From Brachycybe producta (taxonomy: Eukaryota; Arthropoda; Diplopoda; Playtdesmida; Andrognathidae), in NCBI GenBank assembly GCA_036925085.1, contig JAUPFP010000134.1:1-64000 (forward strand): a stretch of DNA of 64,000 nt. Reading direction: 5' to 3'. The translations under genes and the position numbers were made by a program. Within the stretch, counting starts at the first letter, position 1; the number at the start of each line of letters is the position of its first letter. The notes below the pieces were generated by a model that searched no databases, was not told the origin of the DNA, and saw only the letters and a list, made by a program, of their open reading frames with translations. This document shows positions 14,201 to 26,859 of the stretch, piece by piece.

Positions 14201-15000
14201 ACGGTTAATGTTGAACGTTTAAGGTTGAACGTTAAAGGTTGAACGTTTAAGGTTGAACGTTTAATGTTGAACGTTTAAGGTTGAACGTTTAAGGTTGAAC
14301 GTTTAAGGTTGAACGTTTAAGGTTGAACATTTAAGGTTGAACGTTTAAGGTTGAACGTTTAAGGTTGAACGTTTAAGGTTGAACGTTTAAGGTTGAACGT
14401 TTAAGGTTGAACGTTTAAGGTTGAATGTTTAAGGTTGAACGTTTAATTGTGAACGTTTAATTTTGAACGTTTAAGGTTGAACGTTTAAGGTTGAACGTTT
14501 AAGGTTGAACGTTTAAGGTTGAACGTTTAAGGTTGAACATTTAATTTTGAACGTTTAAGGTTGAACGTTTAAGGTTTCACATTTAAGGTTGAATGTTTAA
14601 GGTTGAACGTTTAAGGTTGAACGTTTAAGGTTGAACGTTTAAGGTTGAACGTTTAAGGTTGAACGTTTAAGGTTGAACGTTTAAGGTTGAACATTTAAGG
14701 TTGAATGTTTAAGGTTGAACGTTTAAGGTTTAACTTTTAAGGTTGAACGTTTAAGATTGAACGTTTAAGGTTTCACCTTTAAGGTTGAACCGTTTAAGGT
14801 TGAACGTTTAAGGTTGAACGTTTAAGGTTGAACGTTTAAGGTTGAACGTTTAAGGTTGAACATTTAAGGTTGAATGTTTAAGGTTGAACGTTTAAGGTTT
14901 CACGTTTAAGATTGAATGTTTAAGGTTTCACGTTTTAGGTTGAACGTTTAACGTTGAACATTTAACGTTGAACGGTTAATGTTGAACGTTTAAGGTTGAA
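13880..15000. repeat. Local tandem duplication of about 757 bp
   Basis: The variant series ending in TTTCACCTTTAAGG and a GAACCG 15-mer at about 13870-14030 is repeated immediately at about 14630-14787. The offset of 757 bp equals 53 units of 14 plus one of 15, exactly as expected if the copy carries the single 15-bp unit. Confidence 0.7.
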
Positions 15001-18000
15001 CGTTAAAGGTTGAACGTTTAAGGTTGAACGTTTAAGGTTGAACGTTTAAGGTTGAACGTTTAAGGTTGAACGTTTAAGGTTGAACGTTTAAGGTTGAACG
15101 TTTAAGGTTGAACATTTAAGGTTGAACGTTTAAGGTTGAACGTTTAAGGTTGAACGTTTAAGGTTGAACGTTTAAGGTTGAACGTTTAAGGTTGAACGTT
15201 TAAGGTTGAACGTTTAAGGTTGAACGTTTAAGGTTGAATGTTTAAGGTTGAACGTTTAATTGTGAACGTTTAATTTTGAACGTTTAAGGTTGAACGTTTA
15301 AGGTTGAACGTTTATGGTTGAACGTTTATGGTTGAACGTTTAAGGTTGAACGTTTCAGGTTGAACGTTTAAGGTTGAACGTTTAAGGTTGAACGTTTAAG
15401 GTTGAACGTTTATGGTTGAACGTTTATGGTTGAACGTTTAAGGTTGAACGTTTAAGGTTGAACGTTTAAGGTTTCACGTTTAAGGTTGAACGTTTAAGGT
15501 TGAACGTTTAAGGTTGAACGTTTAAGGTTGAACGTTTAAGGTTGAACGTTTAAGGATGAACGTTTAATTTTGAACGTTTAAGGTTGAACATTTAAGGTTG
15601 AACGTTTAAGGTTTAACGTTTAAGGTTTAACGTTTAAGGTTTAATGTTTAATGTTTCACGTTTAAGGTTGAACGTTTAAGGTTGAACGTTTAAGGTTGAA
15701 CGTTTAAGGTTGAACGTTTAAGGTCGAACGTTTAAGGTCGAACGTTTAAGGTCGAACGTTTAAGGTTGAACATTTTAGGTTGAACGTTTAAGGTTGAATG
15801 TTTAAGGTTGAACGTTTAAGGTTGAACGTTTAAGGTTGAACGTTTAAGGTTGAACGTTTAAGGTTGAACGTTTATGGTTGAACGTTTAAGGTTGAACGTT
15901 TAAGGTTGAACGTTTAAGGTTGAACGTTTAAGGTTGAACGTTTAAGGTTGAACGTTTAAGGTTGAAGGTTTAAGGTTGAACGTTTAAGGTTGAACGTTTA
16001 AGGTTGAACGTTTAAGGTTGAACGTTTAAGGTTGAACGTTTAAGGTTGAACGTTTAAGGTTGAACGTTTAAGGTTGAACGTTTAAGGTTGAACGTTTAAG
16101 GTTGAACGTTTAAGGTTGAACGTTTAAGGTTGAACGTTTAAGGTTGAACGTTTAAGGTTGAACGTTTAAGGTTGCACGTTTAAGGTTGAACGTTTAAGGT
16201 TGAACGTTTAAGGTTGAACGTTTATGGTTGAACGTTTAAGATTGAACTTTTAAGGTTGAACGTTTAAGCTTGAACGTTTAAGGTTGAACGTTTAAGGTTG
16301 AACGTTTAAGGTTGAACGTTTAATTTTGAACGTTTAAGCTTGAACATTTAAGGTTGAACGTTTTTAAGGTTGAACGTTTAAGGTTGAACGTTTAAGGTTG
16401 AACGTTTAAGGTTGAACGTTTAAGGTTGAACGTTTAAGGTTGAACGTTTAAGGTTGAACGTTTAAGGTTGAACGTTTGAGGTTGTACGTTTAAGGTTGAA
16501 CGTTTAAGGTTGAACATTTAAGGTTGAACGTTTAAGGTTGAACGTTTAAGGTTGAACGTTTAAGGTTGAACGTTTAAGGTTGAACGTTTAAGGTTGAACG
16601 TTTAAGGTTGAACGTTTAAGGTTGAATGTTTAAGGTTGAACGTTTAATTGTGAACGTTTAATTTTGAACGTTTAAGGTTGAACGTTTAAGGTTGAACGTT
16701 TAAGGTTGAACGTTTAAGGTTGAATGTTTAAGGTTGAACGTTTAATTGTGAACGTTTAATTTTGAACGTTTAAGGTTGAACGTTTAAGGTTGCACGTTTA
16801 AGGTTGAACGTTTAAGGTTGAACGTTTAAGGTTGAACGTTTATGGTTGAACGTTTAAGATTGAACTTTTAAGGTTGAACGTTTAAGCTTGAACGTTTAAG
16901 GTTGAACGTTTAAGGTTGAACGTTTAAGGTTGAACGTTTAATTTTGAACGTTTAAGCTTGAACATTTAAGGTTGAACGTTTTTAAGGTTGAACGTTTAAG
17001 GTTGAACGTTTAAGGTTGAACGTTTAAGGTTGAACGTTTAAGGTTGAACGTTTAAGGTTGAACGTTTAAGGTTGAACGTTTAAGGTTGAACGTTTGAGGT
17101 TGTACGTTTAAGGTTGAACGTTTAAGGTTGAACATTTAAGGTTGAACGTTTAAGGTTGAACGTTTAAGGTTGAACGTTTAAGGTTGAACGTTTAAGGTTG
17201 AACGTTTAAGGTTGAACGTTTAAGGTTGAACGTTTAAGGTTGAATGTTTAAGGTTGAACGTTTAATTGTGAACGTTTAATTTTGAACGTTTAAGGTTGAA
17301 CGTTTAAGGTTGAACGTTTAAGGTTGAACGTTTAAGGTTGAACATTTAATTTTGAACGTTTAAGGTTTCACGTTTAAGGTTTCACGTTTAAGGTTTCACG
17401 TTTAAGGTTTCACGTTTAAGGTTTCACGTTTAAGGTTTCACGTTTAAGGTTGAACGTTTAAGGTTTAACGTTTAATTTTGAACGTTTAAGGTTGAACGTT
17501 TAAGGTTGAACGTTTAAGGTTGAATGTTTAAGGTTGAACGTTTAAGGTTGAACGTTTAAGGTTGAACGTTTAAGGTTGAACGTTTAAGGTTGAACGTTTA
17601 AGGTTGAACGTTTAAGGTTGAACGTTTAAGGTTGAACGTTTAAGGTTGAACGTTTAAGGTTGAACGTTTAATTTTAAACATTTAAGGTTGAACTTTTAAG
17701 GTTGAACGTTTAAGGTTGAACGTTTAAGGTTGAACGTTTAAGGTTGAACGTTTAAGGTTGAACGTTTAAGGTTGAACGTTTAAGGTTGAACGTATAAGGT
17801 GGAACGTTTAAGGTTGAACGTTTAAGGTTGAACGTTTATTGTTTAACGTTTAAGGTTGAATGTTTAAGGTTGAACGTTTAAGGTTGAACGTTTATGGTTG
17901 AACGTTTAAGGTTGAACGTTTAAGGTTGAACGTTTAAGGTTGAACGTTTAAGGTTGAACGTTTAAGGTTGAACGTTTAAGGTTGAACGTTTATGGTTGAA

Positions 18001-18959
18001 CGTTTAAGGTTGAACGTTTAAGGTTGAACATTTAAGGTTGAACATTTAAGGTTGAACGTTTAAGTTTGAACGTTTAAGGTTGACCGTTTAAGGTTGAACG
18101 TTTAATTTTGAACGTTTAAGGTTGAACGTTTAATTGTGAACGTTTAAGGTTGAACGTTTAAGGTTGAACGTTTAAGGTTGAATGTTTAAGGTTGAACGTT
18201 TAAGGTTGAACGTTTAAGGTTGAACGTTTAAGGTTGAACGTTTAAGGTTGAACGTTTAAGGTTTAATGTTTAATTTTGAACGTTTAAGGTTGAACGTTTA
18301 AGGTTGAATGTTTAAGGTTGAACGTTTAAGGTTGAACGTTTAAGGTTGAACGTTTAAGGTTGAACGTTTAAGGTTGAATGTTTTTAAGGTTGAACGTTTA
18401 AGGTTGAACGTTTAAGGTTGAACGTTTAAGGTTGAACGTTTAAGGTTGATCGTTTAAGGTTGAACGTTTAAGGTTGAACGTTTAAGGTTGAACGTTTAAG
18501 GTTGAACGTTTAAGGATGAACGTTTAAGGTTGAACGTTTAAGGTTGAACGTTTAAGGTTGAACGTTTAAGGTTGAACGTTTAAGGTTGAACGTTTAAGGT
18601 TGAACGTTTAAGGTTGAACGTTTAAGGTTGAACGTTTAAGGTTGAACGTTTAAGGTTGAACGTTTAAGGTTGAACGTTTAAGGTTGAACGTTTAAGGTTG
18701 AACGTTTATGGTTGAACGTTTAAGGTTGAACGTTTAAGGTTGAACGTTTAAGGTTGAACGTTTAAGGTTGAACGTTTAAGGTTGAACGTTTAAGGTTGAA
18801 CGTTTAAGGTTGAACGTTTAAGGTTGAACGTTTAAGGTTGAACGTTTAAGGTTGAACGTTTAAGGTTGAACGTTTAAGGTTGAACGTTTAAGGTTGAACG
18901 TTTAAGGTTGAACGTTTAAGGTTTAATGTTTAATTTTGAACGTTTAAGGTTGAACGTTT

Positions 18960-21900
18960 AAGGTTGAACGTTTAAGGTTGAACGTTTAAGGTTGAACGTT
19001 TAAGGTTGAACGTTTTTAAGGTTGAACGTTTAAGGTTGAACGTTTAAGGTTGAACGTTTAAGGTTGAACGTTTAAGGTTGAACGTTTAAGGTTGAACGTT
19101 TAAGGCTGAACGTTTAAGGTTGAACGTTTAAGGTTGAACGTTTAAGGATGAACGTTTAAGGTTGAACGTTTAAGGTTGAACGTTTAAGGTTGAACGTTTA
19201 AGGTTGAACGTTTAAGGTTGAACGTTTAAGGTTGAACGTTTAAGGTTGAACAATTAAGGTTGAACGTTTAAGGTTGAACGTTTATGTTTGAACGTTTAAG
19301 GTTGAACGTTTAAGGTTGAACGTTTAAGGTTGAACGTTTAAGGTTGAACGTTTAAGGTTGAACGTTTATGGTTGAACGTTTAAGGTTGAACACTTAAGGT
19401 TTCACGTTTAAGGTTGAACGTTTAAGGTTTCACGTTTAAGGTTGAACGTTTAAGGTTGAACGTTTAAGGTTTCACGTTTAAGGTTGAACGTTTAAGGTTT
19501 AACGTTTAAGGTTGAACGTTTACTTTTGAACGTTTAAGGTTGAACGTTTAAGGTTGAATGTTTAAGGTTGAAGGTTTAAGGTTGAACGTTTAAGGTTGAA
19601 CGTTTAAGGTTAAACGTTTAAGGTTGAACGTTTAAGGTTGAAAGTTTAAGGTTGAACGTTTAAGGTTGAACATATAAGAGTGAACGTTTAAGGTTGAACG
19701 TTTAAGGTTGAACGTAAAAGGTTGAACGTTTAAGGCTGAACGTTTAAGATTGAACGTTTAAGGTTGAACGTTTAAGGCTGAACGTTTAAGATTGAACGTT
19801 TAAGGTTGAACGTTTAAGGTTGAACGTTTAAGGTTGAACGTTTAAGGTTGAACGTTTAAGGTTGAACGTTTAAGGTTGAACGTTTAAGGTTGAACGTTTA
19901 AGGTTGAACGTTTAAGGTTGAACGTTTAAGGTTGAACGTTTAAGGTTGAACGTTTATGGTTGAACGTTTAAGGTTGAACGTTTAAGGTTGAACGTTTAAG
20001 GTTGAACGTTTAAGGTTGAACGTTTAAGGTTGAACGTTTAAGGTTGAACGTTTAAGGTTGAACGTTTAAGGTTGAACGTTTAAGGTTGAACGTTTAAGGT
20101 TGAACGTTTAAGGTTGAACGTTTAAGGTTGAACGTTTAAGGTTTAATGTTTAATTTTGAACGTTTAAGGTTGAACGTTTAAGGTTGAACGTTTAAGGTTG
20201 AACGTTTAAGGTTGAACGTTTAAGGTTGAACGTTTTTAAGGTTGAACGTTTAAGGTTGAACGTTTAAGGTTGAACGTTTAAGGTTGAACGTTTAAGGTTG
20301 AACGTTTAAGGTTGAACGTTTAAGGTTGAACGTTTAAGGTTGAACGTTTAAGGTTGAACGTTTAAGGATGAACGTTTAAGGTTGAACGTTTAAGGTTGAA
20401 CGTTTAAGGTTGAACGTTTAAGGTTGAACGTTTAAGGTTGAACGTTTAAGGTTGAACGTTTAAGGTTGAACGTTTAAGGTTGAACGTTTAAGGTTGAACG
20501 TTTAAGGTTGAACGTTTAAGGTTGAACGTTTAAGGTTGAACGTTTAAGGTTGAACGTTTATGTTTGAACGTTTAAGGTTGAACGTTTAAGGTTGAACGTT
20601 TAAGGTTGAACGTTTAAGGTTGAACGTTTAAGGTTGAACGTTTAAGGTTGAACGTTTATGGTTGAACGTTTAAGGTTGAACACTTAAGGTTTCACGTTTA
20701 AGGTTGAACGTTTAAGGTTTCACGTTTAAGGTTGAACGTTTAAGGTTGAACGTTTAAGGTTTCACGTTTAAGGTTGAACGTTTAAGGTTTAACGTTTAAG
20801 GTTGAACGTTTAATTTTGAACGTTTAAGGTTGAACGTTTAAGGTTGAATGTTTAAGGTTGAAGGTTTAAGGTTGAACGTTTAAGGTTGAACGTTTAAGGT
20901 TAAACGTTTAAGGTTGAACGTTTAAGGTTGAAAGTTTAAGGTTGAACGTTTAAGGTTGAACATATAAGAGTGAACGTTTAAGGTTGAACGTTTAAGGTTG
21001 AACGTAAAAGGTTGAACGTTTAAGGCTGAACGTTTAAGATTGAACGTTTAAGGTTGAACGTTTAAGGCTGAACGTTTAAGATTGAACGTTTAAGGTTGAA
21101 CGTTTAAGGTTGAACGTTTAAGGTTGTACGTTTAAGGTTGAACGTTTAATTTTGAACGTTTAAGGTTGAACGTTTAAGGTTGAACGTTTAAGGTTGAACG
21201 TTTAAGGTTGAACGTTTAAGGTTGAACGTTTAAGGTTGAACGTTTAAGGTTGAACGTTTAAGGTAGAACGTTTAATGTTGAATGTTTAAGGTTGAACGTT
21301 TAAGGTTGAACGTTTAAGGTTGAACGTTTAAGGTTGAACGTTTAAGGTTGAACGTTTAAGGTTGAACGTTTAAGGTTGAACGTTTAAGGTTGAACGTTTA
21401 AGGTTGAACGTTTAAGGTTGAATGTTTAAGGTTGAACGTTTAAGGTTGAACGTTTAAGGTTGAACGTTTAAGGTTGAACGTTTAAGGTTGAACGTTTAAG
21501 GTTGAACGTTTAAGGTTGAACGTTTAAGGTTGAACGTTTAAGGTTGAACGTTTAAGGTTGAACGTTTATGGTTGAACGTTTAAGGTTGAACGTTTAAGGT
21601 TGAACGTTTAAGGTTGAACGTTTAAGGTTGAACGTTTAAGGTTGAACGTTTATGGTTGAACGTTTAAGGTTGAACACTTAAGGTTTCACGTTTAAGGTTG
21701 AACGTTTAAGGTTTCACGTTTAAGGTTGAATGTTTAAGGTTTCACGTTTAAGGTTGAACGTTTAAGGTTTAACGTTTAAGGTTGAACGTTTAATTTTGAA
21801 CGTTTAAGGTTGAACGTTTAAGGTTGAACGTTTAAGGTTGAACGTTTAAGGTTGAACGTTTAAGGTTGAACGTTTAAGGTTGAACGTTTAAGGTTGAACG

Positions 21901-21960
21901 TTTAAGGTTGAAAGTTTAAGGTTGAACGTTTAAGGTTGAACATTTAAGAGTGAACGTTTA
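18960..21960. repeat. Higher-order copies of about 1.2-1.3 kb marked by CGTTTTTAAGG and GAACACTTAAGG
   Basis: The 16-bp unit with CGTTTTTAAGG at about 19011 recurs at about 20231. The downstream marker TTGAACACTTAAGG followed by TTTCACG occurs near 19389, 20679 and 21672. The companion string CATATAAGAGTG, then CGTAAAAGG, then GGCTGAACG follows each of the first two; the third has CATTTAAGAGTG. At least three copies of one long repeat are present. Confidence 0.75.
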
Positions 21961-24900
21961 AGATTGAACGTTTAAGGTTGAACGTAAAAGGTTGAACGTT
22001 TAAAGCTGAACGTTTAAGATTGAACGTTTAAGGTTGAACGTTTAAGGCTGAACGTTTAAGATTGAACGTTTAAGGTTGAACGTTTAAGGTTGAACGTTTA
22101 AGGTTGAACGTTTAAGGTTGAACGTTTAAGGTTGAACGTTTATGGTTGAGTGTTTAAGGTTGAACGTTTAAGGTTGAACGTTTAAGGTTGAACGTTTAAT
22201 TTTGAACGTTTAAGGTTGAACGTTTAATTGTGAACGTTTAAGGTTGAACGTTTAAGGTTGAACGTTTAAGGTTGAATGTTTAAGGTTGAACGTTTAAGGT
22301 TGAACGTTTAAGGTTGAACGTTTAAGGTTGAACGTTTAAGGTTGAACGTTTAAGGTTTAATGTTTAATTTTGAACGTTTAAGGTTGAACGTTTAAGGTTG
22401 AATGTTTAAGGTTGAACGTTTAAGGTTGACCGTTTAAGGTTGAACGTTTAAGGTTGAACGTTTAAGGTTGAACGTTTAAGGTTGAACGTTTAAGGTTGAA
22501 CGTTTAAGGTTGAACGTTTAAGGTTTAACGTTTAAGGTTGAACGTTTAAGGTTGAACGTTTAAGGTTTCACATTTAAGGTTGAACGTTTAAGGTTGAACG
22601 TTTAAGGTTGAACGTTTAAGGTTGAACGTTTAAGGTTGAACGTTTAAGGTTGAACGTTTAAGGTTGAACGTTTAAGGTTGTACGTTTAAGGTTAAACGTT
22701 TAATTTTGAACGTTTAAAGTTGAACGTTTAAGGTTGAACGTTTAAGGTTGAACGTGTAAGGTTGAACGTTTAAGGTTGAACGTTTAAGGTTGAACTTTTA
22801 AGGTTGAACGTTTAAGGTTGAACGTTTAAGGTTGAACGTTTAAGGCTGAACGTTTAAGGTTGAATGTTTAAGGTTGAACGTTTAAGGTTGAAAGTTTAAG
22901 GTTGAACGTTTAAGGTTGAACGTTTAAGATTGAACGTTTAAGGTTGAACGTTTAAGGTTGAACGTTTAAGGTTGAACGTTTAAGGTTGAACGTTTAAGGT
23001 TGAACGTTTAAGGTTGTACGTTTAAGGTTAAACGTTTAATTTTGAACGTTTAAAGTTGAACGTTTAAGGTTGAACGTTTAAGGTTGAACGTTTAAGGTTG
23101 AACGTTTAAGGTTGAACGTTTAAGGTTGAACGTTTAAGGTTGAACGTTTAAGGTTGAACGTGTAAGGTTGAACGTTTAAGGTTGAACGTTTAAGGTTGAA
23201 CGTTTAAGGTTGAACTTTTAAGGTTGAACGTTTAAGGTTGAACGTTTAAGGTTGAACGTTTAAGGTTGAATGTTTAAGGTTGAACGTTTAAGGTTGAAAG
23301 TTTAAGGTTGAACGTTTAAGGTTGAACGTTTAAGATTGAACGTTTAAGGTTGAACGTTTAAGGTTGAACGTTTAAGGTTGAACGTTTAAGGTTGAACGTT
23401 TAAGGTTGAACTTTTAAGGTTGAACGTTTAAGGTTGAACGTTTAAGGTTGAACGTTTAAGGTTGAACGTTTAAGGTTGAAAGTTTGAGGTTGAACGTTTA
23501 AGGTTGAACGTTTAAGATTGAACGTTTAAGGTTGAACGTTTAAGGTTGAACGTTTAAGGTTGAATGTTTAAGGTTGAACGTTTAATTGTGAACGTTTAAT
23601 TTTGAACGTTTAAGGTTGAACGTTTAAGGTTGAACGTTTAAGGTTGAACGTTTAAGGTTGAACATTTAATTTTGAACGTTTAAGGTTGAACGTTTAAGGT
23701 TTCACATTTAAGGTTGAATGTTTAAGGTTGAACGTTTATGGTTGAACGTTTAATTGTGAACGTTTAATTTTGAACGTTTAAGGTTGAACGTTTAAGGTTG
23801 AACGTTTAAGGTTGAACGTTTAAGGTTGAACGTTTAAGGTTGAACATTTAATTTTGAACGTTTAAGGTTGAACGTTTAAGGTTTCACATTTAAGGTTGAA
23901 TGTTTAAGGTTGAACGTTTATGGTTGAACGTTTATGGTTGAACGTTTAAGGTTGAACGTTTAAGGTTGAACGTTTAAGGTTGAACGTTTAAGGTTGAACG
24001 TTTAAGGTTGAACGTTTAAGGTTGAACGTTTAAGGTTGAACGTTTAAGGTTGAACGTTTAAGGTTGAACGTTTAAGGTTGAACGTTTAAGGATGAACGTT
24101 TAATTTTGAACGTTTAAGGTTGAACATTTAAGGTTGAACGTTTAAGGTTTAACGTTTAAGGTTTAACGTTTAAGGTTTAATGTTTAATGTTTCACGTTTA
24201 AGGTTGAACATTTAAGGTTGAACGTTTAAGGTGGAACGTTTAAGGTCGAACGTTTAAGGTCGAACGTTTAAGGTTGAACGTTTAAGGTTGAACGTTTAAG
24301 GTTGAACATTTTAGGTTGAACGTTTAAGGTTGAACGTTTAAGGTTGAACGTTTAAGGTTGAACGTTTAAGGTTGAACGTTTATGGTTGAATGTTTAAGGT
24401 TGAACGTTTAAGGTTGAACGTTTAAGGTTTAACAGTTAAGGTTTCACGTTTAAGGTTTCACGTTTAAGGTTGAACGTTTAAGGTTTCACGTTTAAGGTTG
24501 AACGTTTAAGGTTGAACGTTTAAGGTTGAACGTTTAAGGTTGAACGTTTAAGGTTGAACGTTTAAGGTTGAACGTTTAAGGTTGAACATTTTAGGTTGAA
24601 CGTTTAAGGTTGAATGTTTAAGGTTGAACGTTTAAGGATGAACGTTTAAGGTTGAACATTTAAGGTTGAACGTTTAAGGTTGAACGTTTATGGTTGAACG
24701 TTTAAGGTTGAACGTTTAAGGTTGAACGTTTAAGGTTGAACGTTTAAGGTTAAATGTTTAAGGTTGAACGTTTAAGGTTGAACGTTTAAGGTTGAACGTT
24801 TAAGGTTGAAAGTTTAAGGTTGAACGTTTAAGGTTGAACGTTTAAGGTTGAACGTTTAAGGTTGAACGTTTAAGGTTGAACGTTTAAGGTTGAACGTTTA

Positions 24901-26859
24901 AGGTTGAACGTTTAAGGTTGAACGTTTAAGGTTGAACGTTTAAGGTTGAACGTTTAAGGTTGAACGTTTAAGGTTGAACGTTTAAGGTTGAACGTTTAAG
25001 GTTGAACGTTTAAGGTTGAACGTTTAAGGTTGAACATTTAAGGTTGCACGTTTAAGGTTGAACGTTTAAGGTTGAACGTTTAAGGTTGAACGTTTATGGT
25101 TGAACGTTTAAGGTTGAACGTTTAAGGTTGAACGTTTAAGCTTGAACGTTTAAGGTTGAACGTTTAAGGTTGAACGTTTAATTTTGAACGTTTAAGCTTG
25201 AACATTTAAGGTTGAACGTTTAAGGTTTAACGTTTAAGGTTTCACGTTTAAGGTTTCACGTTTAAGGTTTCACGTTTAAGGTTTCACGTTTAAGGTTTCA
25301 CGTTTAAGGCTGAACGTTTAAGGTTTAACGTTTAAGGTTGAACGTTTATGGTTGAATGTTTAAGGTTGAACGTTTAAGGTTGAACGTTTAAGGTTGAACG
25401 TTTAATGTTGAACGTTTAAGGTTGAACGTTTAAGGTTGAACGTTTAAGGTTGAACGTTTAAGGTTTAACGTTTAAGGTTTAACGTTTAAGGTTTAACGTT
25501 TAAGGTTTAACGTTTAAGGTTTAACGTTTAAGGTTGAACATTTAAGGTTGAACATTTAAGGTTGAACGTTTAAGGTTGAACATTTAAGGTTGAACATTTA
25601 AGGTTGAACGTTTAAGGTTGAACGTTTAAGGTTTAATGTTTAAGGTTGAACGTTTAATTTTGAACGTTTAAGGTTGAACATTTAAGGTTGAACGTTTAAG
25701 GTTGAACGTTTAAGGTTGAACGTTTAAGGTTGAACGTTTAAGGTTGAACGTTTAAGGTTGAACGTTTAAGGTTGAACGTTTAAGGTTGAACGTTTTTAAG
25801 GTTGAACGTTTAAGGTTGAACGTTTAAGGTTGAACGTTTAAGGTTGAACGTTTAAGGTTGAACGTTTAAGGTTGAACGTTTAAGGTTGAACGTTTAAGGT
25901 TGAACGTTTAAGGTTGAACGTTTAAGGTTGAACGTTTAAGGATGAACGTTTAAGGTTGAACGTTTAAGGTTGAACGTTTAAGGTTGAACGTTTAAGGTTG
26001 AACGTTTAAGGTTGAATGTTTAAGGTTGAACGTTTAATTGTGAACGTTTAATTTTGAACGTTTAATTGTGAACGTTTAATTTTGAACGTTTAAGGTTGAA
26101 CGTTTAAGGTTGAACGTTTAAGGTTGAACGTTTAAGGTTGAACATTTAATTTTGAACGTTTAAGGTTGAACGTTTAAGGTTTCACATTTAAGGTTGAATG
26201 TTTAAGGTTGAACGTTTATGGTTGAACGTTTAATTGTGAACGTTTAATTTTGAACGTTTAAGGTTGAACGTTTAAGGTTGAACGTTTAAGGTTGAACGTT
26301 TAAGGTTGAACGTTTAAGGTTGAACATTTAATTTTGAACGTTTAAGGTTGAACGTTTAAGGTTTCACATTTAAGGTTGAATGTTTAAGGTTGAACGTTTA
26401 TGGTTGAACGTTTATGGTTGAACGTTTAAGGTTGAACGTTTAAGGTTGAACGTTTAAGGTTGAACGTTTAAGGTTGAACGTTTAAGGTTGAACGTTTAAG
26501 GTTGAACGTTTAAGGTTGAACGTTTAAGGTTGAACGTTTAAGGTTGAACGTTTAAGGTTGAACGTTTAAGGATGAACGTTTAATTTTGAACGTTTAAGGT
26601 TGAACATTTAAGGTTGAACGTTTAAGGTTTAACGTTTAAGGTTTAACGTTTAAGGTTTAATGTTTAATGTTTCACGTTTAAGGTTGAACATTTAAGGTTG
26701 AACGTTTAAGGTGGAACGTTTAAGGTCGAACGTTTAAGGTCGAACGTTTAAGGTTGAACGTTTAAGGTTGAACGTTTAAGGTTGAACATTTTAGGTTGAA
26801 CGTTTAAGGTTGAATGTTTAAGGTTTCACGTTTAAGGTTGAACGTTTAAGGTTGAACAC